From Nigerium massiliense (GTDB lineage: Bacteria; Actinomycetota; Actinomycetes; Propionibacteriales; Propionibacteriaceae), in the NCBI RefSeq assembly GCF_000826085.1, contig NZ_CCYM01000002.1, forward strand, positions 496,001-560,000: DNA of 64,000 bases, written 5' to 3'. A program made the position numbers and the translations under genes. The notes beneath the pieces are model-generated. The model was not told the DNA's origin. It was given only the letters and a program-made list of their open reading frames with translations, and did not search any database. Positions 1 through 8,324 of this stretch are shown one piece after another. Each line of letters opens with the position of its first letter. The first letter of the stretch is position 1.

Positions 1-11
1 GCCGGGCGCGG

Positions 12-802
12 TCAGCCCTGCATCGCCAGGAACAGGGACGGCAGCCCCAGCCCCAGCACGTCCAGCACCCAGTGGGCGATGACCAGCGGCCACAACCGGC
101 GGCGCCACCACAGCAGGGCCCCGAAGATCAGCCCCGCGAAGAACGTGGTGAAGAACCGCGATGCGGCGAAGCCGACCGAGACCGGGGCGAGCGCGATGTG
201 CTGGATGCCGAACAGGAACGCGACGACGAGCCAGGCGGCCCAGCGTCCCCAGCGCAGCGTGAGCAGGTGCTGCCCATAGCCGCGGTAGAGCAGCTCCTCG
301 GCCAGGGCGATGGTGGCCGGCATCACGATCAGGCTCAGCCACCCGAGCCACAGGGGGACGGACGGAGCGCTCGTGTCGCGCGGGGGCGGGCCGTGGTACA
401 CGATGAGGTTCGCCAGGAAGTTCGACGCCGCAAAGCCGACGACGAGGATGACCGAGAACAGCAGCCCCCAGCCGAGGTCGGCGAGCGTGAACCGCGGCAG
501 GAGGTCCCGCAGCGAGAACCCGGCCCGCCGCAGCAGGGCCGCTACCACCGCGATCGTCACGATGTCGACGACGACGATCGTGGCGTTGTTGTAGTAGACG
601 CCCAGGCCGGTCCCGATCAGGATCCCGCTGCTCACCAGCAGCAACGCGGTCCGCAGGAACAGGGGCAGGATCAGCCAGCGAGCGGCAGCCGGGACGCGGG
701 CGTCAGGTCGCGTCCGCCGAGGGAGCCGGCGACGGGCTTCGGCGCCGAGGACTGGCCCGCCACGGCCGAGTCCTGAGATAAGGGATTGTGCATGGCGGTC
801 AT
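12..802 (-). CDS. CPBP family intramembrane metalloprotease, apparent N-terminal frameshift
   Basis: The distal part (about 12-680) encodes a multi-pass membrane protein with the CPBP/Abi signature: the EELLYRG motif (paired Glu plus Arg) and a later FGIQH motif with the metal-ligand His. Family members are membrane-embedded proteases, often for prenylated or bacteriocin-related substrates. The reading frame of this domain extends upstream without a good start. An ATG at 802 overlaps the stop of the aldo/keto reductase (ATGA) and opens a plausible N-terminus (MTAMHNPLSQ...) that stops after 43 codons at 671. Restoring one base near 670-690 would join the two frames. I therefore give 802 as the start and note a likely one-base loss, real or a consensus error. 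The catalytic region is intact. Confidence 0.7.
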
Positions 803-1746
803 TCAAACAGTTCGCCGATGCGGTCCACCAGAGAATCCGGCAGCCGAACGTCTCCGGCAGCGACATTCTGCTCGACCTGCTCGACGCGCGTCGCTCCGGC
901 GATCACGCAGCTCACCGGGTCCTGCGCGAGCAGCCAGCCGATGCTCGCCTGCACCATGGTCAGGCCGGCCTCCTCGCAGAGCGCACGGTAGGCGTCCAGC
1001 TTGTCCCAGTCGACGTCCTCGAGCTGCTCCGGGCGCTGCGTCAGCCGACCCTCGCCGCCGGAGCGGCTGTACTTGCCGGATAGTAGCCCCGACTTCAGCG
1101 GCAGGTACGGCAGGAAGCCCAGCGCCAGCCGCCGGGCCGCGGGCAGGACGCCGGCCTCCGCGTCCCGGTGCAGCAGCGAGTACTGGTCCTGGGCGGTGAC
1201 GAAGCGGACGAAGCCCTCCTCGCGGGCGACCCGGTCGGCCTCCTCAAGCTGGTCGGGGCTGAAGTTCGAGCTGCCGACGCAGCGCACCTTGCCCTCGGCG
1301 ACCAGGCGGGTCAGCGCGGCGAGCGTCTCGGCGATCGGAGTCCCCTCGTCCGGGGTGTGCATCTGCAGCAGGTCGATGCGGTCGGTTCGCAGGCGCCGAA
1401 GCGACTCCTCGACCGCGTGCCGCACGTAGCGCTCCCCGCCCTTGGCGCCGTACTCGTCGTAGCCGGGGATCTGGAGCTGCCGATGGCCGAACTTCGTCGC
1501 CAGGACGACCTTGTCGCGGTAGCCGTCGCGCAGCGCCACCCCCAGGAACTCCTCGGAACGTCCCGGCTCGCCGCCGTAGACGTCCGCCCCGTCGAAGAAC
1601 GTCACGCCGGCGTCGATCGCGGCGCGGATGACGGCGGAGCTACCTTCCTGCGTCTCGGTCGCGGTTCCGGGGCGCGAAAAGTTGTTGCAGCCCATCCCGA
1701 CGACGCTGACGAGGAGGTCGCTGCTTCCGAGGGTCCGTTGCTCCAT
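799..1746 (-). CDS. Aldo/keto reductase
   Basis: About 315 residues, the usual length of a soluble NADPH-dependent (beta/alpha)8 aldo/keto reductase. The N-terminal RTLGSSDLLVSVVGMG segment, the Asp and Tyr of DGADVYGG, the catalytic Lys of LATKFGH and the His of LLQMHTP form the expected tetrad. Substrate cannot be told; the group resembles YajO/Gpr-like oxidoreductases. A GTG at 1755 is possible, but ATG 1746 is preferred because a TAGGGT -10 box (1754-1759) lies 7 nt upstream, suggesting a leaderless mRNA. The stop overlaps the ATG of the downstream CPBP gene, so the two are probably cotranscribed. Confidence 0.9.
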   Translation of the reverse strand: MEQRTLGSSDLLVSVVGMGCNNFSRPGTATETQEGSSAVIRAAIDAGVTFFDGADVYGGEPGRSEEFLGVALRDGYRDKVVLATKFGHRQLQIPGYDEYGAKGGERYVRHAVEESLRRLRTDRIDLLQMHTPDEGTPIAETLAALTRLVAEGKVRCVGSSNFSPDQLEEADRVAREEGFVRFVTAQDQYSLLHRDAEAGVLPAARRLALGFLPYLPLKSGLLSGKYSRSGGEGRLTQRPEQLEDVDWDKLDAYRALCEEAGLTMVQASIGWLLAQDPVSCVIAGATRVEQVEQNVAAGDVRLPDSLVDRIGELFE

Positions 1747-1862
1747 GGGCGACACCCTAGGGGACGAGCCCCGCCTCGCAGCACCCCTGCGCCGCCCGAA
1801 CGCTCTCGGGACGCTGCCCCGAGGCGCACCGTTGTCCGGGGCCGGAGCCTTGCCCTACTCTC

Positions 1863-1885
1863 GAATCATATATGATTCTGTACAC
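1863..1885 (+). promoter_or_regulatory. Palindromic operator/promoter before the monooxygenase
   Basis: A perfect 16-bp palindrome, GAATCATATATGATTC (1863-1878), continues into CTGTACAC. The 20-base block 1865-1884 matches 16 of 20 positions of the block at 5475-5494 (consensus ATCRTATATGATYYYGTACA). It contains TATGAT (1871-1876), a good -10, with TTGCCC at 1850-1855 as a possible -35. Location upstream of the monooxygenase suggests a regulator site overlapping the -10; the nearby GntR protein is the natural candidate, by inference only. Confidence 0.6.
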
Positions 1886-1953
1886 GGTCGCGACGGGACC
1901 CGCCGCCCAAGGCTCGCAGTAGCAGCCACCCACAACGCAGTGAGGAGCGACTC

Positions 1954-3830
1954 GTGCAATTCCACCACCATGGCTACGTGTCCGGTGACCCGCGGATCTC
2001 TGCCCCCGCGGGGACGGGCATCGACCGCCCCCAGGAACTTCCCGACGAGATGGACGTCCTGATCGTCGGCGGCGGTCCGGCCGGCATGCTGACGGCCGCG
2101 CAGCTCTCCCAGTTACCCCGAGTTGACCACGCGCCTTCTCGAGCGCCGCCCCGGCCGCCTCGAGATCGGCCAGGCGGACGGCATCCAGGCCCGGTCCGTC
2201 GAGACCTTCCAGGCCTTCGGATTCGCCGAGCGCATCATCGCCGAGGCGTACCGCATCACCGAAATGTGCTTTTGGAAGCCCGACCCCAACGACCCCGCCA
2301 CCATCGTCCGCAGCGCCCGCACGCCCGACGACGAGACCGGCATCTCCGAGTTCCCGCACCTCATCGTGAATCAGGCCCGCGTGCTGGACTACTTCGCCGA
2401 GTCGGCCGAGCGCGGGCCGGCCCGCATCACGCCCCACTACGGCTGGGAGTTCAAGAAGCTCACCGTCGAGGACGAAGGCGACTACCCCGTCAGGGTGGAG
2501 CTCGCCGGCTGCGCCGAGCACAACCAGGGCGTCGAGCGCACCGTCCGCGCCAAGTACGTCCTGGGTGCGGACGGCGCGCACAGCCGCGTCCGGGACAGCA
2601 TCGGCGCGCGGCACTTCGGCGACGTCGCCAACCACGCGTGGGGTGTGATGGACGTCCTCGCCGTCAGCGATTTCCCCGACTACCGCACCAAGTGCGCGAT
2701 CTCGTCGCAGGCCGGCAGCATCCTGCACATCCCGCGCGAGGGCGGCTACCTGTGCCGCATGTACATCGATCTCGGCGTGGTGTCGGCCGACGACAACAAG
2801 GCGGTCCGCAAGACCCCGATCGAGACCATCATCCGCAAGGCCAACGAGATCCTGCACCCCTACACCCTGGACGTCCGCAACGTCGCCTGGTGGAGCGTCT
2901 ACGAGGTGGACCACCGCGTGACGGACCCCTTCGACGACGTCCCGGTCGACCAGGCCGGCGAGAAGCTGCCCCACGTCTTCATCGCCGGCGACGCGTGCCA
3001 CACCCACTCCGCCAAGGCCGGCCAGGGCATGAACGTCTCGATGCAGGACGGCTTCAACCTCGGCTGGAAGCACGGTCAGGTGCTGACCGGCCGCAGCCCC
3101 GAGTCACTGCTGTCGACCTACAGCCAGGAGCGGCACGTCATCGCGCGCAACCTCATCGAGTTCGATCGCAAGTGGTCCTCGATCATGGCCGTCAACGCGA
3201 AGGAGCTTGAGGAGCCCGCCGAGGAGTTCTACGTCAAGACCTTCGAGTTCCCCGCCGGCTTCATGACCCAGAACGAGCCGTCGATGATCGTCGGCGAGGC
3301 GACCCACCAAGAGCTTGCGGCGGACTTCCCGATCGGCAAGCGGTTCAAGTCGCGTTAAGTGATCCGCATCAGCGACGCCAACCCGGTCCAGCTGGGGCCA
3401 TCTGCACCGGGCGGACGGCCGCTGGCGCCTCTACGCCTTCGCCGACGGTCCCTTCAAGAACACCCCCAAGCTCGATGCCTTCGCCCAGTGGCTGGGCTCG
3501 GCGCACGACTCCCCCGTCGTGGCGCACACCCGGCCCGACGAGGACGCCAACGCGCTCTTCGACGTGAAGGTGATCTACCAGGCCCCGTACACGAACGTCG
3601 TCATCCCGCAGGTGCCCGACGCGTTCAAGCCGATCGTCGGCCCGTTCGAACTCGTCGACGTCAACGAGATCTTCGCCGCCGCCGACCGCGACGACATCTT
3701 CGACGTCCGAGAACTCTCCCGCGACGGCGTCCTGGTCGTCGTCCGTCCCGACCAGTACGTCGCGCACGTCCTCCCGCTGGACGCCAACGAGGAGCTGGCC
3801 GCCTTATTCAAGCCGATCTTCCCCGTCTGA
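1954..3830 (+). pseudogene. FAD-dependent aromatic monooxygenase (MobA/phenol 2-monooxygenase type), broken
   Basis: The pieces together span about 625 codons, the length of 3-hydroxybenzoate 4-monooxygenase and phenol hydroxylase proteins, which add a hydroxyl to an aromatic acid or phenol using NADPH, FAD and O2. The first frame starts at GTG 1954 behind GAGGAG (1942-1947) and carries the FAD fingerprint VLIVGGGPAGM. An apparent extra A near 2115 shifts to the second frame, which holds ERRPGRLEIGQADGIQARS, GADGAHSRVR and the second FAD motif IAGDACHTHSAKAGQGMN. That frame ends at a TAA (3356-3358) although homology resumes immediately after it. A further extra G in the run at 3394-3397 shifts to the third frame, with the thioredoxin-like C-terminal domain ending at 3830. 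Two frameshifts plus one nonsense codon make this very probably a pseudogene. Its neighbours are also aromatic-catabolism types. Confidence 0.88.
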
Positions 3831-3840
3831 CCACCCAAGA

Positions 3841-3882
3841 CGACGCGGGCGGCGCCCCGGTGCGGGGCTGCCGCCCGCGTCG
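3841..3882. terminator. Hairpin terminator between convergent genes (1)
   Basis: A nested stem-loop: GACGCGGGCGGC (3842-3853) pairs with GCCGCCCGCGTC (3870-3881), with an inner GCCCCG/CGGGGC stem. It follows the monooxygenase pseudogene and lacks a long T tract. Confidence 0.65.
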
Positions 3883-3903
3883 CCGTCTCGTCCCACGCAG
3901 ATG

Positions 3904-3939
3904 CGAAGGGCGGCGCTCCACTCGGAGCGCCGCCCTTCG
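3904..3939. terminator. Hairpin terminator between convergent genes (2)
   Basis: A perfect 16-bp stem, CGAAGGGCGGCGCTCC (3904-3919) against 3924-3939, with a 4-nt ACTC loop. It lies just past the dehydrogenase stop (3950, minus strand) and can serve both strands. Confidence 0.75.
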
Positions 3940-3949
3940 TGATCGTCGG

Positions 3950-5419
3950 TCAGAGGCTGCGGAACGGATCCGGGAGGCTGACGTAGACGGTCTCCAGGTA
4001 CTCCTCGATGCCGTCCTCTGAGCCTTCGCGGCCCATGCCGGACTGCTTCACGCCGCCGAACGGGGCGGCCGCGTTCGACAGCAGCCCGGAGTTGATCGCG
4101 ATCATGCCCGCTTCGATGCTCTCGGTGGCGCGCAGGATGCGATCGGGGTCCCGCGTGAAGACGTAGGACGCCAGGCCCACCTCGGCCCTGTTCGCCATCT
4201 CGAACGCCTCCTCGTCGGTGGAGAAGGTCGTCACCGGGGCGACCGGGCCGAAGATCTCCTCGTCGAGGATGGTGGCCGACCGGCTGACGTTCGCCAGCAC
4301 CGTGGGTTGGTAGAACCAGCCGGCGCCCTGCTCCGGGCCGCCACCGGTCAGCGCGACCGCGCCGTCGGCCTTCGCCGCCTGAACCAGCTCGTCGATGCCC
4401 TCCCGCGCCGACTCGGAGACGACCGGGCCGATGTCGGTGGCGTCGTCGAGCCCGGCGCCGACGGTCAGCTTGTCGAACCGCTCGGAGAGCTTGCGGGCGA
4501 ACTCGTCCGCGACCGATTCGTGCACGAGGAAGCGGTTCGCCGCCGTGCACGCCTCGCCCATGTTGCGCATTTTGGCCACCATCGCGCCGTCGACGGCGGC
4601 GTCCAGGTCGGCGTCGCCGAAGACGAGGAACGGTGCGTTGCCGCCCAACTCCATCGACGTGCGCAGCACGTTGTCGGCGGCCTGCTTCATCAGCGTCTTC
4701 CCGACCTTGGTGGAGCCGGTGAACGACACCTTCCGCAGCCGCGGGTCGGCGATCAGCGCGTCCGAGACGTCGTGCTTGACCGACGTCACGATGTTGACGA
4801 CGCCCGCGGGGACGCCGGCCTCCAGCAGCATCTGGCCGAACAGCAGCGCGGTCAGCGGGGTCAGCTGGGCCGGGCGCAGCACGACGGTGCAGCCGGCGGC
4901 CAGGGCCGGCGCGACCTTGCGCGTCGCCATCGCCAGCGGGAAGTTCCACGGGGTGATGAGCAGCGCCGGGCCGACGGGGCGCTTGGTCACGAGGTGCCGG
5001 GACGTCCCCTCGGGGGCCGGGCGGTACCGACCTGCCACGCGGACGGCCTCCTCCGCGTACCAGCGCAGGAACTCGGCGCCGTAGGTCACCTCGCCGCGGG
5101 CTTCTGCGAGCGGCTTGCCCATCTCCAGCGTCATGACCGTGGCGAGCTCGTCGGCCCGCTCGGTGACGAGTTCGAAGGCCTTGCGCAGGATCTCCGACCG
5201 CTCCCGCGCGGGGGTGCGGGCCCAGGACCGGCCGGCCGCGGAGGCGGCGTCCAGGGCGGCGAGGCCGTCCTCGACGGAGGCGTCCGCGACCGCCGCGAGC
5301 CGCTCGCCGGTCGCCGGATCATGGACGTCGAACGTGCCCCTGCCGCCGGCGCGCCACTCGCCGTTGATGAGCAGGCCGTACGGCTGCGCGGCCGGAAGTC
5401 GGACGTCGGTGTCACTCAT
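3950..5419 (-). CDS. gabD: NAD(P)-dependent succinate-semialdehyde dehydrogenase
   Basis: 489 residues, full length for the aldehyde dehydrogenase superfamily; oxidises succinate semialdehyde (or a related aldehyde) to the acid in the cytoplasm. Visible motifs are ITPWNFPLAMATRK, FTGSTKVG, the general base Glu of MELGGNAP (about residue 257) and the nucleophile Cys of GEACTAANRF (about 291). The cofactor-contact motif usually written KPA is RPAQLTP here (Arg182). Start ATG 5419 is chosen over an upstream GTG because GGAAGG precedes it. It is divergent from the chimeric transporter gene, with the operator-like palindrome between them. Such enzymes occur in GABA degradation and at the end of homoprotocatechuate-type meta-cleavage routes; the context favours the latter. 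Confidence 0.9.
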   Translation of the reverse strand: MSDTDVRLPAAQPYGLLINGEWRAGGRGTFDVHDPATGERLAAVADASVEDGLAALDAASAAGRSWARTPARERSEILRKAFELVTERADELATVMTLEMGKPLAEARGEVTYGAEFLRWYAEEAVRVAGRYRPAPEGTSRHLVTKRPVGPALLITPWNFPLAMATRKVAPALAAGCTVVLRPAQLTPLTALLFGQMLLEAGVPAGVVNIVTSVKHDVSDALIADPRLRKVSFTGSTKVGKTLMKQAADNVLRTSMELGGNAPFLVFGDADLDAAVDGAMVAKMRNMGEACTAANRFLVHESVADEFARKLSERFDKLTVGAGLDDATDIGPVVSESAREGIDELVQAAKADGAVALTGGGPEQGAGWFYQPTVLANVSRSATILDEEIFGPVAPVTTFSTDEEAFEMANRAEVGLASYVFTRDPDRILRATESIEAGMIAINSGLLSNAAAPFGGVKQSGMGREGSEDGIEEYLETVYVSLPDPFRSL

Positions 5420-5473
5420 GAATCTGTCCTTCCGAGAAATGTCTGTGCGAACCACTCGACTGTCTGTATATCA

Positions 5474-5494
5474 GATCGTATATGATCTCGTACA
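5474..5494. promoter_or_regulatory. Operator-like palindrome in the divergent promoter region
   Basis: GATCGTATATGATC (5474-5487), a palindrome with one mismatched pair, followed by TCGTACA. Bases 5475-5494 match the block at 1865-1884 at 16 of 20 positions. TATGAT (5481-5486) could be the -10 of the rightward gene, and the complement of ATCGTA (5475-5480) gives TACGAT as a -10 for the leftward dehydrogenase, so one site could control both. Confidence 0.6.
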
Positions 5495-5547
5495 TAGTCC
5501 AGTCGGGTAAGGCGGATACCCCCAGCCTGACAGTTCAAGGACGAGCT

Positions 5548-7098
5548 ATGGAGAACATCGTCGAAACCGGAACCGGTCTGAGGCCGGGCAAGGTGATCGC
5601 CGTTCACCTGAGCTACCCCTCGCGCGCTGCCCAACGTGGGCGCACCCCCGCGGCGGCGTCCTACTTCCTCAAGCCGAGCAGTTCGCTGACCGGCAGCGGC
5701 ACCGTCGAACGCCCCGAGGGCTTCGAGCTCCTCGCCTACGAGGGCGAGGTTGCCCTGATCATCGGGACGGCCGCCCGCCGCGTCGCCGTCGCGTCGCTCG
5801 TCGGCACCACCGTCGAGTGGTACGACTACTTCATCTATGCGAACGCCGCGGCGCTCATCTTCGGGCCGCAGTTCTTCTCGGCGGTGCCGAAGGAGAACCA
5901 GTTGCTCATCTCGTTCGCGACCGTCGGCATCTCGTTCCTGTTCCGCCCGCTGGGCGCGGCCGTGGCCGGCCACTTCGGTGACCGCATCGGCCGCAAGAAG
6001 ATGCTCTTGCTGACGCTGCTGATGATGGGCGGCGCGACGGCGCTGATCGGCGTCCTGCCGCCGGCCGCATCGATCGGCATCTGGGCCCCGGTCCTGCTGG
6101 TGGTCCTGCGCGTGGTGCAGGGCTTCTCGGCCGGCGGCGAGTGGGGCGGCGCGGCGCTGATGGCCGTCGAGCACTCCCCCGCCGACAAGCGCGGACGCTT
6201 CGGCGCCTTCCCCCAGATGGGCGTGCCGCTCGGCATGCTGCTGGCGACCGGCTTCCTCGCGATGCTGTCGGTGTTGCTCTCCCCCGAGGCGTTCATCGCG
6301 TGGGGCTGGCGCATCCCGTTCCTCAGCTCGCTGGTGCTGATCGCGGTGGGCCTGTGGATCCGCCTCGGCGTCGAGGAGTCGCCGGTCTTCAAGGACATCT
6401 CGGCGCACGACGACGAGGTCAAGATGCCGCTGGCCGAGGTCTTCCGGTTCAACGGCAAGCAGGTGCTGCTCGGTGCGCTCGTCGTCGCCGGCAACGGCGT
6501 CGCGGGCTACATGGCGACCGGCGGTTTCATCCTCGCCTACGCCACCACCGCCCTGGAGATGAGCCGCCCCGTCATCCTCAACCTCGTCACGCTGGCCTCG
6601 GCCACCTGGATCCTCACGACCGGGATCGGCGGCCTGCTCTGCGACCACCTCGGCCGCGTCCGGGTCTACCAGATCGGGTTCGTGCTGCAGTTGCTGTGGG
6701 TGTTCCCGCTCTTCATGCTCGTCAACACCCGCAGCATCGTCTGGATCGCCGTCGCGCTGATCGTCCTGACCATCGGGCTGGGCCTCACCTACGGCCCGCA
6801 GTCGGCGCTGTTCGCCGAGATGTTCCCGGACCGCATCCGCTACTCGGGGGCCTCGATGGCCTACGCCGTCGGCGCCATCCTCGGCGGCGCGTTCGCGCCG
6901 ATGATCGCCCAGGCGCTGCTGGACAGCACGAAGAGCACCACGTCGATCTCCGCCTACCTTTTCGGCGTCACCCTGCTGGGCCTGATCGCGACCTTCTTCA
7001 TCAAGGACCGCACCGGCAAGCGTCTCGACAAGGACGCGATGGACATCCCGGGCGCCGCGGAGCTGGAGGAGTCGCTGCGCGCCAGGCGCGTCGTCTGA
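5548..7098 (+). CDS. In-frame chimera: FAH-family N-terminus fused to MHS-family MFS transporter
   Basis: A continuous 516-codon frame from ATG 5548 (AAGGA at 5537-5541). Residues 1 to about 75 look like the start of an actinobacterial fumarylacetoacetate-hydrolase-family protein (GKVIAVHLSYPSRAAQRG, ASYFLKPSSSL, LLAYEGEVALIIGTAARR). Without a break the sequence becomes a complete metabolite:H+ symporter-type MFS protein: VASLVGTTVEWYDYFIY, GDRIGRKKML, RVVQGFSAGGEWGGA, about 12 membrane segments, and a hydrophilic end. The join is at ARRV (5773-5784), a stretch that could have belonged to both parents. The FAH catalytic domain is absent, so no hydrolase activity is expected, while the transporter, probably for an aromatic acid, looks intact and would be driven by the FAH promoter. 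A natural deletion is the simplest explanation; misassembly must be excluded. Confidence 0.85.
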   Translation: MENIVETGTGLRPGKVIAVHLSYPSRAAQRGRTPAAASYFLKPSSSLTGSGTVERPEGFELLAYEGEVALIIGTAARRVAVASLVGTTVEWYDYFIYANAAALIFGPQFFSAVPKENQLLISFATVGISFLFRPLGAAVAGHFGDRIGRKKMLLLTLLMMGGATALIGVLPPAASIGIWAPVLLVVLRVVQGFSAGGEWGGAALMAVEHSPADKRGRFGAFPQMGVPLGMLLATGFLAMLSVLLSPEAFIAWGWRIPFLSSLVLIAVGLWIRLGVEESPVFKDISAHDDEVKMPLAEVFRFNGKQVLLGALVVAGNGVAGYMATGGFILAYATTALEMSRPVILNLVTLASATWILTTGIGGLLCDHLGRVRVYQIGFVLQLLWVFPLFMLVNTRSIVWIAVALIVLTIGLGLTYGPQSALFAEMFPDRIRYSGASMAYAVGAILGGAFAPMIAQALLDSTKSTTSISAYLFGVTLLGLIATFFIKDRTGKRLDKDAMDIPGAAELEESLRARRVV

Positions 7099-7113
7099 CA
7101 GCACACGATCGAG

Positions 7114-7140
7114 GGGCCGGACGCGGGGAGCGTCCGGCCC
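7114..7140 (+). terminator. Rho-independent terminator after the transporter
   Basis: GGGCCGGACGC (7114-7124) pairs perfectly with GCGTCCGGCCC (7130-7140) around a GGGGA loop, followed by TTGT. It separates the chimera from the GntR gene. Confidence 0.8.
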
Positions 7141-7199
7141 TTGTCAGTGCCGCGTTTGCTAATCTCGTTGAGCCCCACCCGAGAAGCCGGAGGATCCAC

Positions 7200-7856
7200 G
7201 TGGCGCCTCGCTCCAAGTCGCAACTGGTCTACGACGACCTGCGCCAGCGCATCGCCGACGGCGAGTACTCCCCCGGCTACCGTCTCGTACTGTCGCGCGT
7301 CGCCGAGCAGCACCAGGTCTCGCCCGTTCCCGTGCGCGAGGCGTTGCGCCGACTGGAGGCCGAGGGGCTCATCCGCTACACCCACAACGTCGGCGCCGAG
7401 GTCGTGGGCGTCGACCGCGCCGAGTACGCCCAGGTGATGGAGGCCCTCGCGGTTCTCGAGGGCGCGAGCACCGCCCTGGCCGCTCCCCTCGCGACCCCCG
7501 AGGTGCTCGGCCACGCCCGCGAGCTCAATGCCGAGATGCGGCACGTCCGCGAGCACGGCATGGAGCCCCTGCTGTTCACGAAGCTCAACGAGGAGTTCCA
7601 CAAGGTGCTGTGCGCGCCGTGCCCCAACCCGCACCTGTTGGAGATCCTGGGCCGCGAGTGGGACCGCATGGCGCAGGTGCGCCACTCGACGTTCACCTAC
7701 GTCCCCGACCGCTCGCTGACGTCGGTCGAGGAGCACGAGAACATCCTCCGGCTGATCGAGGCGGGCGCGCCCGCGCGAGAGATCGAGACCGCCTGCCGCG
7801 AACACAAGCTCCGCACGCTGGCCCGGTTCCTCGAGGAACGGCGCCGCGCCTCCTGA
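7200..7856 (+). CDS. GntR family (FCD-type) transcriptional regulator
   Basis: 218 residues. The N-terminal winged helix (about residues 5-70) has LVYDDLRQRIADGEYSPGYRL and the recognition-helix region VSPVPVREALRRLEAEGLI. The rest is an all-helical FCD ligand domain with HKVLCAPCPNPHLLEI and EHENILRLIEAG, where spaced His/Asp/Glu residues normally bind a metal and an organic acid. Start GTG 7200 is set by GGAGG at 7189-7193. These proteins usually repress catabolic genes and respond to a pathway acid. Its position beside the aromatic cluster and the repeated palindromes at 1863 and 5474 make it their likely regulator, by inference. Confidence 0.92.
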   Translation: MAPRSKSQLVYDDLRQRIADGEYSPGYRLVLSRVAEQHQVSPVPVREALRRLEAEGLIRYTHNVGAEVVGVDRAEYAQVMEALAVLEGASTALAAPLATPEVLGHARELNAEMRHVREHGMEPLLFTKLNEEFHKVLCAPCPNPHLLEILGREWDRMAQVRHSTFTYVPDRSLTSVEEHENILRLIEAGAPAREIETACREHKLRTLARFLEERRRAS

Positions 7857-7871
7857 CCCGGACGAACGCCG

Positions 7872-8324
7872 TCAGTCGACGATGTCCGCGCGCTGCGCGC
7901 CGAGGGCGGCGAGCGCCGCGTCGGCGTTCAGCAGCAGCCCGGCGTTCGGTTCCCCGGCGCCCAACGAGATCGGCCCGGCGATGGACGCGTCCGCGATCAC
8001 CGGCCACGCGCGCGTCGAGCCGAAGGGCGTGATCGTCCCGCGGGCGTACCCGGTGACGTCCTTGGCGGTGGCGGCGTCCGGCATGGACAGGCGGTTGACG
8101 CCCAGCAGCGCGCGCAGCTTCGGCCAGGAGAACCCCTTGTCGCCCGGCACCAGGACGAACACGTAGTCGTCCTCGCCGCGGCGCACGACCAGGGTCTTGA
8201 CCAGGGCGCGCGGCTCGATCCCGCGCAGGCGGGCGGCTTCCTCGAGCGACGTCACCGGCGCGTGCCGGACGAGGCGCGCGTCGAGGCCGAGCGCCTCCGC
8301 GGCGGTCAGGGCGGGGTTCGTCAC
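7872..8324 (-). CDS. YbaK/EbsC family aminoacyl-tRNA deacylase
   Basis: 150 residues, the size of stand-alone YbaK/ProX-like editing proteins that hydrolyse mischarged tRNA (Cys-tRNAPro, Ala-tRNAPro) in the cytoplasm. The conserved Lys region (RALVKTLVVRR), VPGDKGFSWPKLR and the GYARGTITPFGS loop with its Gly-x-x-x-Pro-Gly/Phe pattern are visible. Start GTG 8324 sits behind GGAGGTGA and overlaps the TGA of the upstream MFS gene (GTGA), indicating translational coupling. Exact tRNA specificity cannot be read from the sequence. Confidence 0.87.
   Translation of the reverse strand: MTNPALTAAEALGLDARLVRHAPVTSLEEAARLRGIEPRALVKTLVVRRGEDDYVFVLVPGDKGFSWPKLRALLGVNRLSMPDAATAKDVTGYARGTITPFGSTRAWPVIADASIAGPISLGAGEPNAGLLLNADAALAALGAQRADIVD

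Noticed and set aside
1757..3073. Long minus-strand frame of 438 codons
   Set aside because: It is antisense to the well-supported monooxygenase, is Asp/Val/Gly-rich without any motif, and reflects high GC at third positions.
5482..5547. Start of the chimera at ATG 5482
   Set aside because: It lies within the operator/-10 region; ATG 5548 has a ribosome site and matches the FAH-family start.
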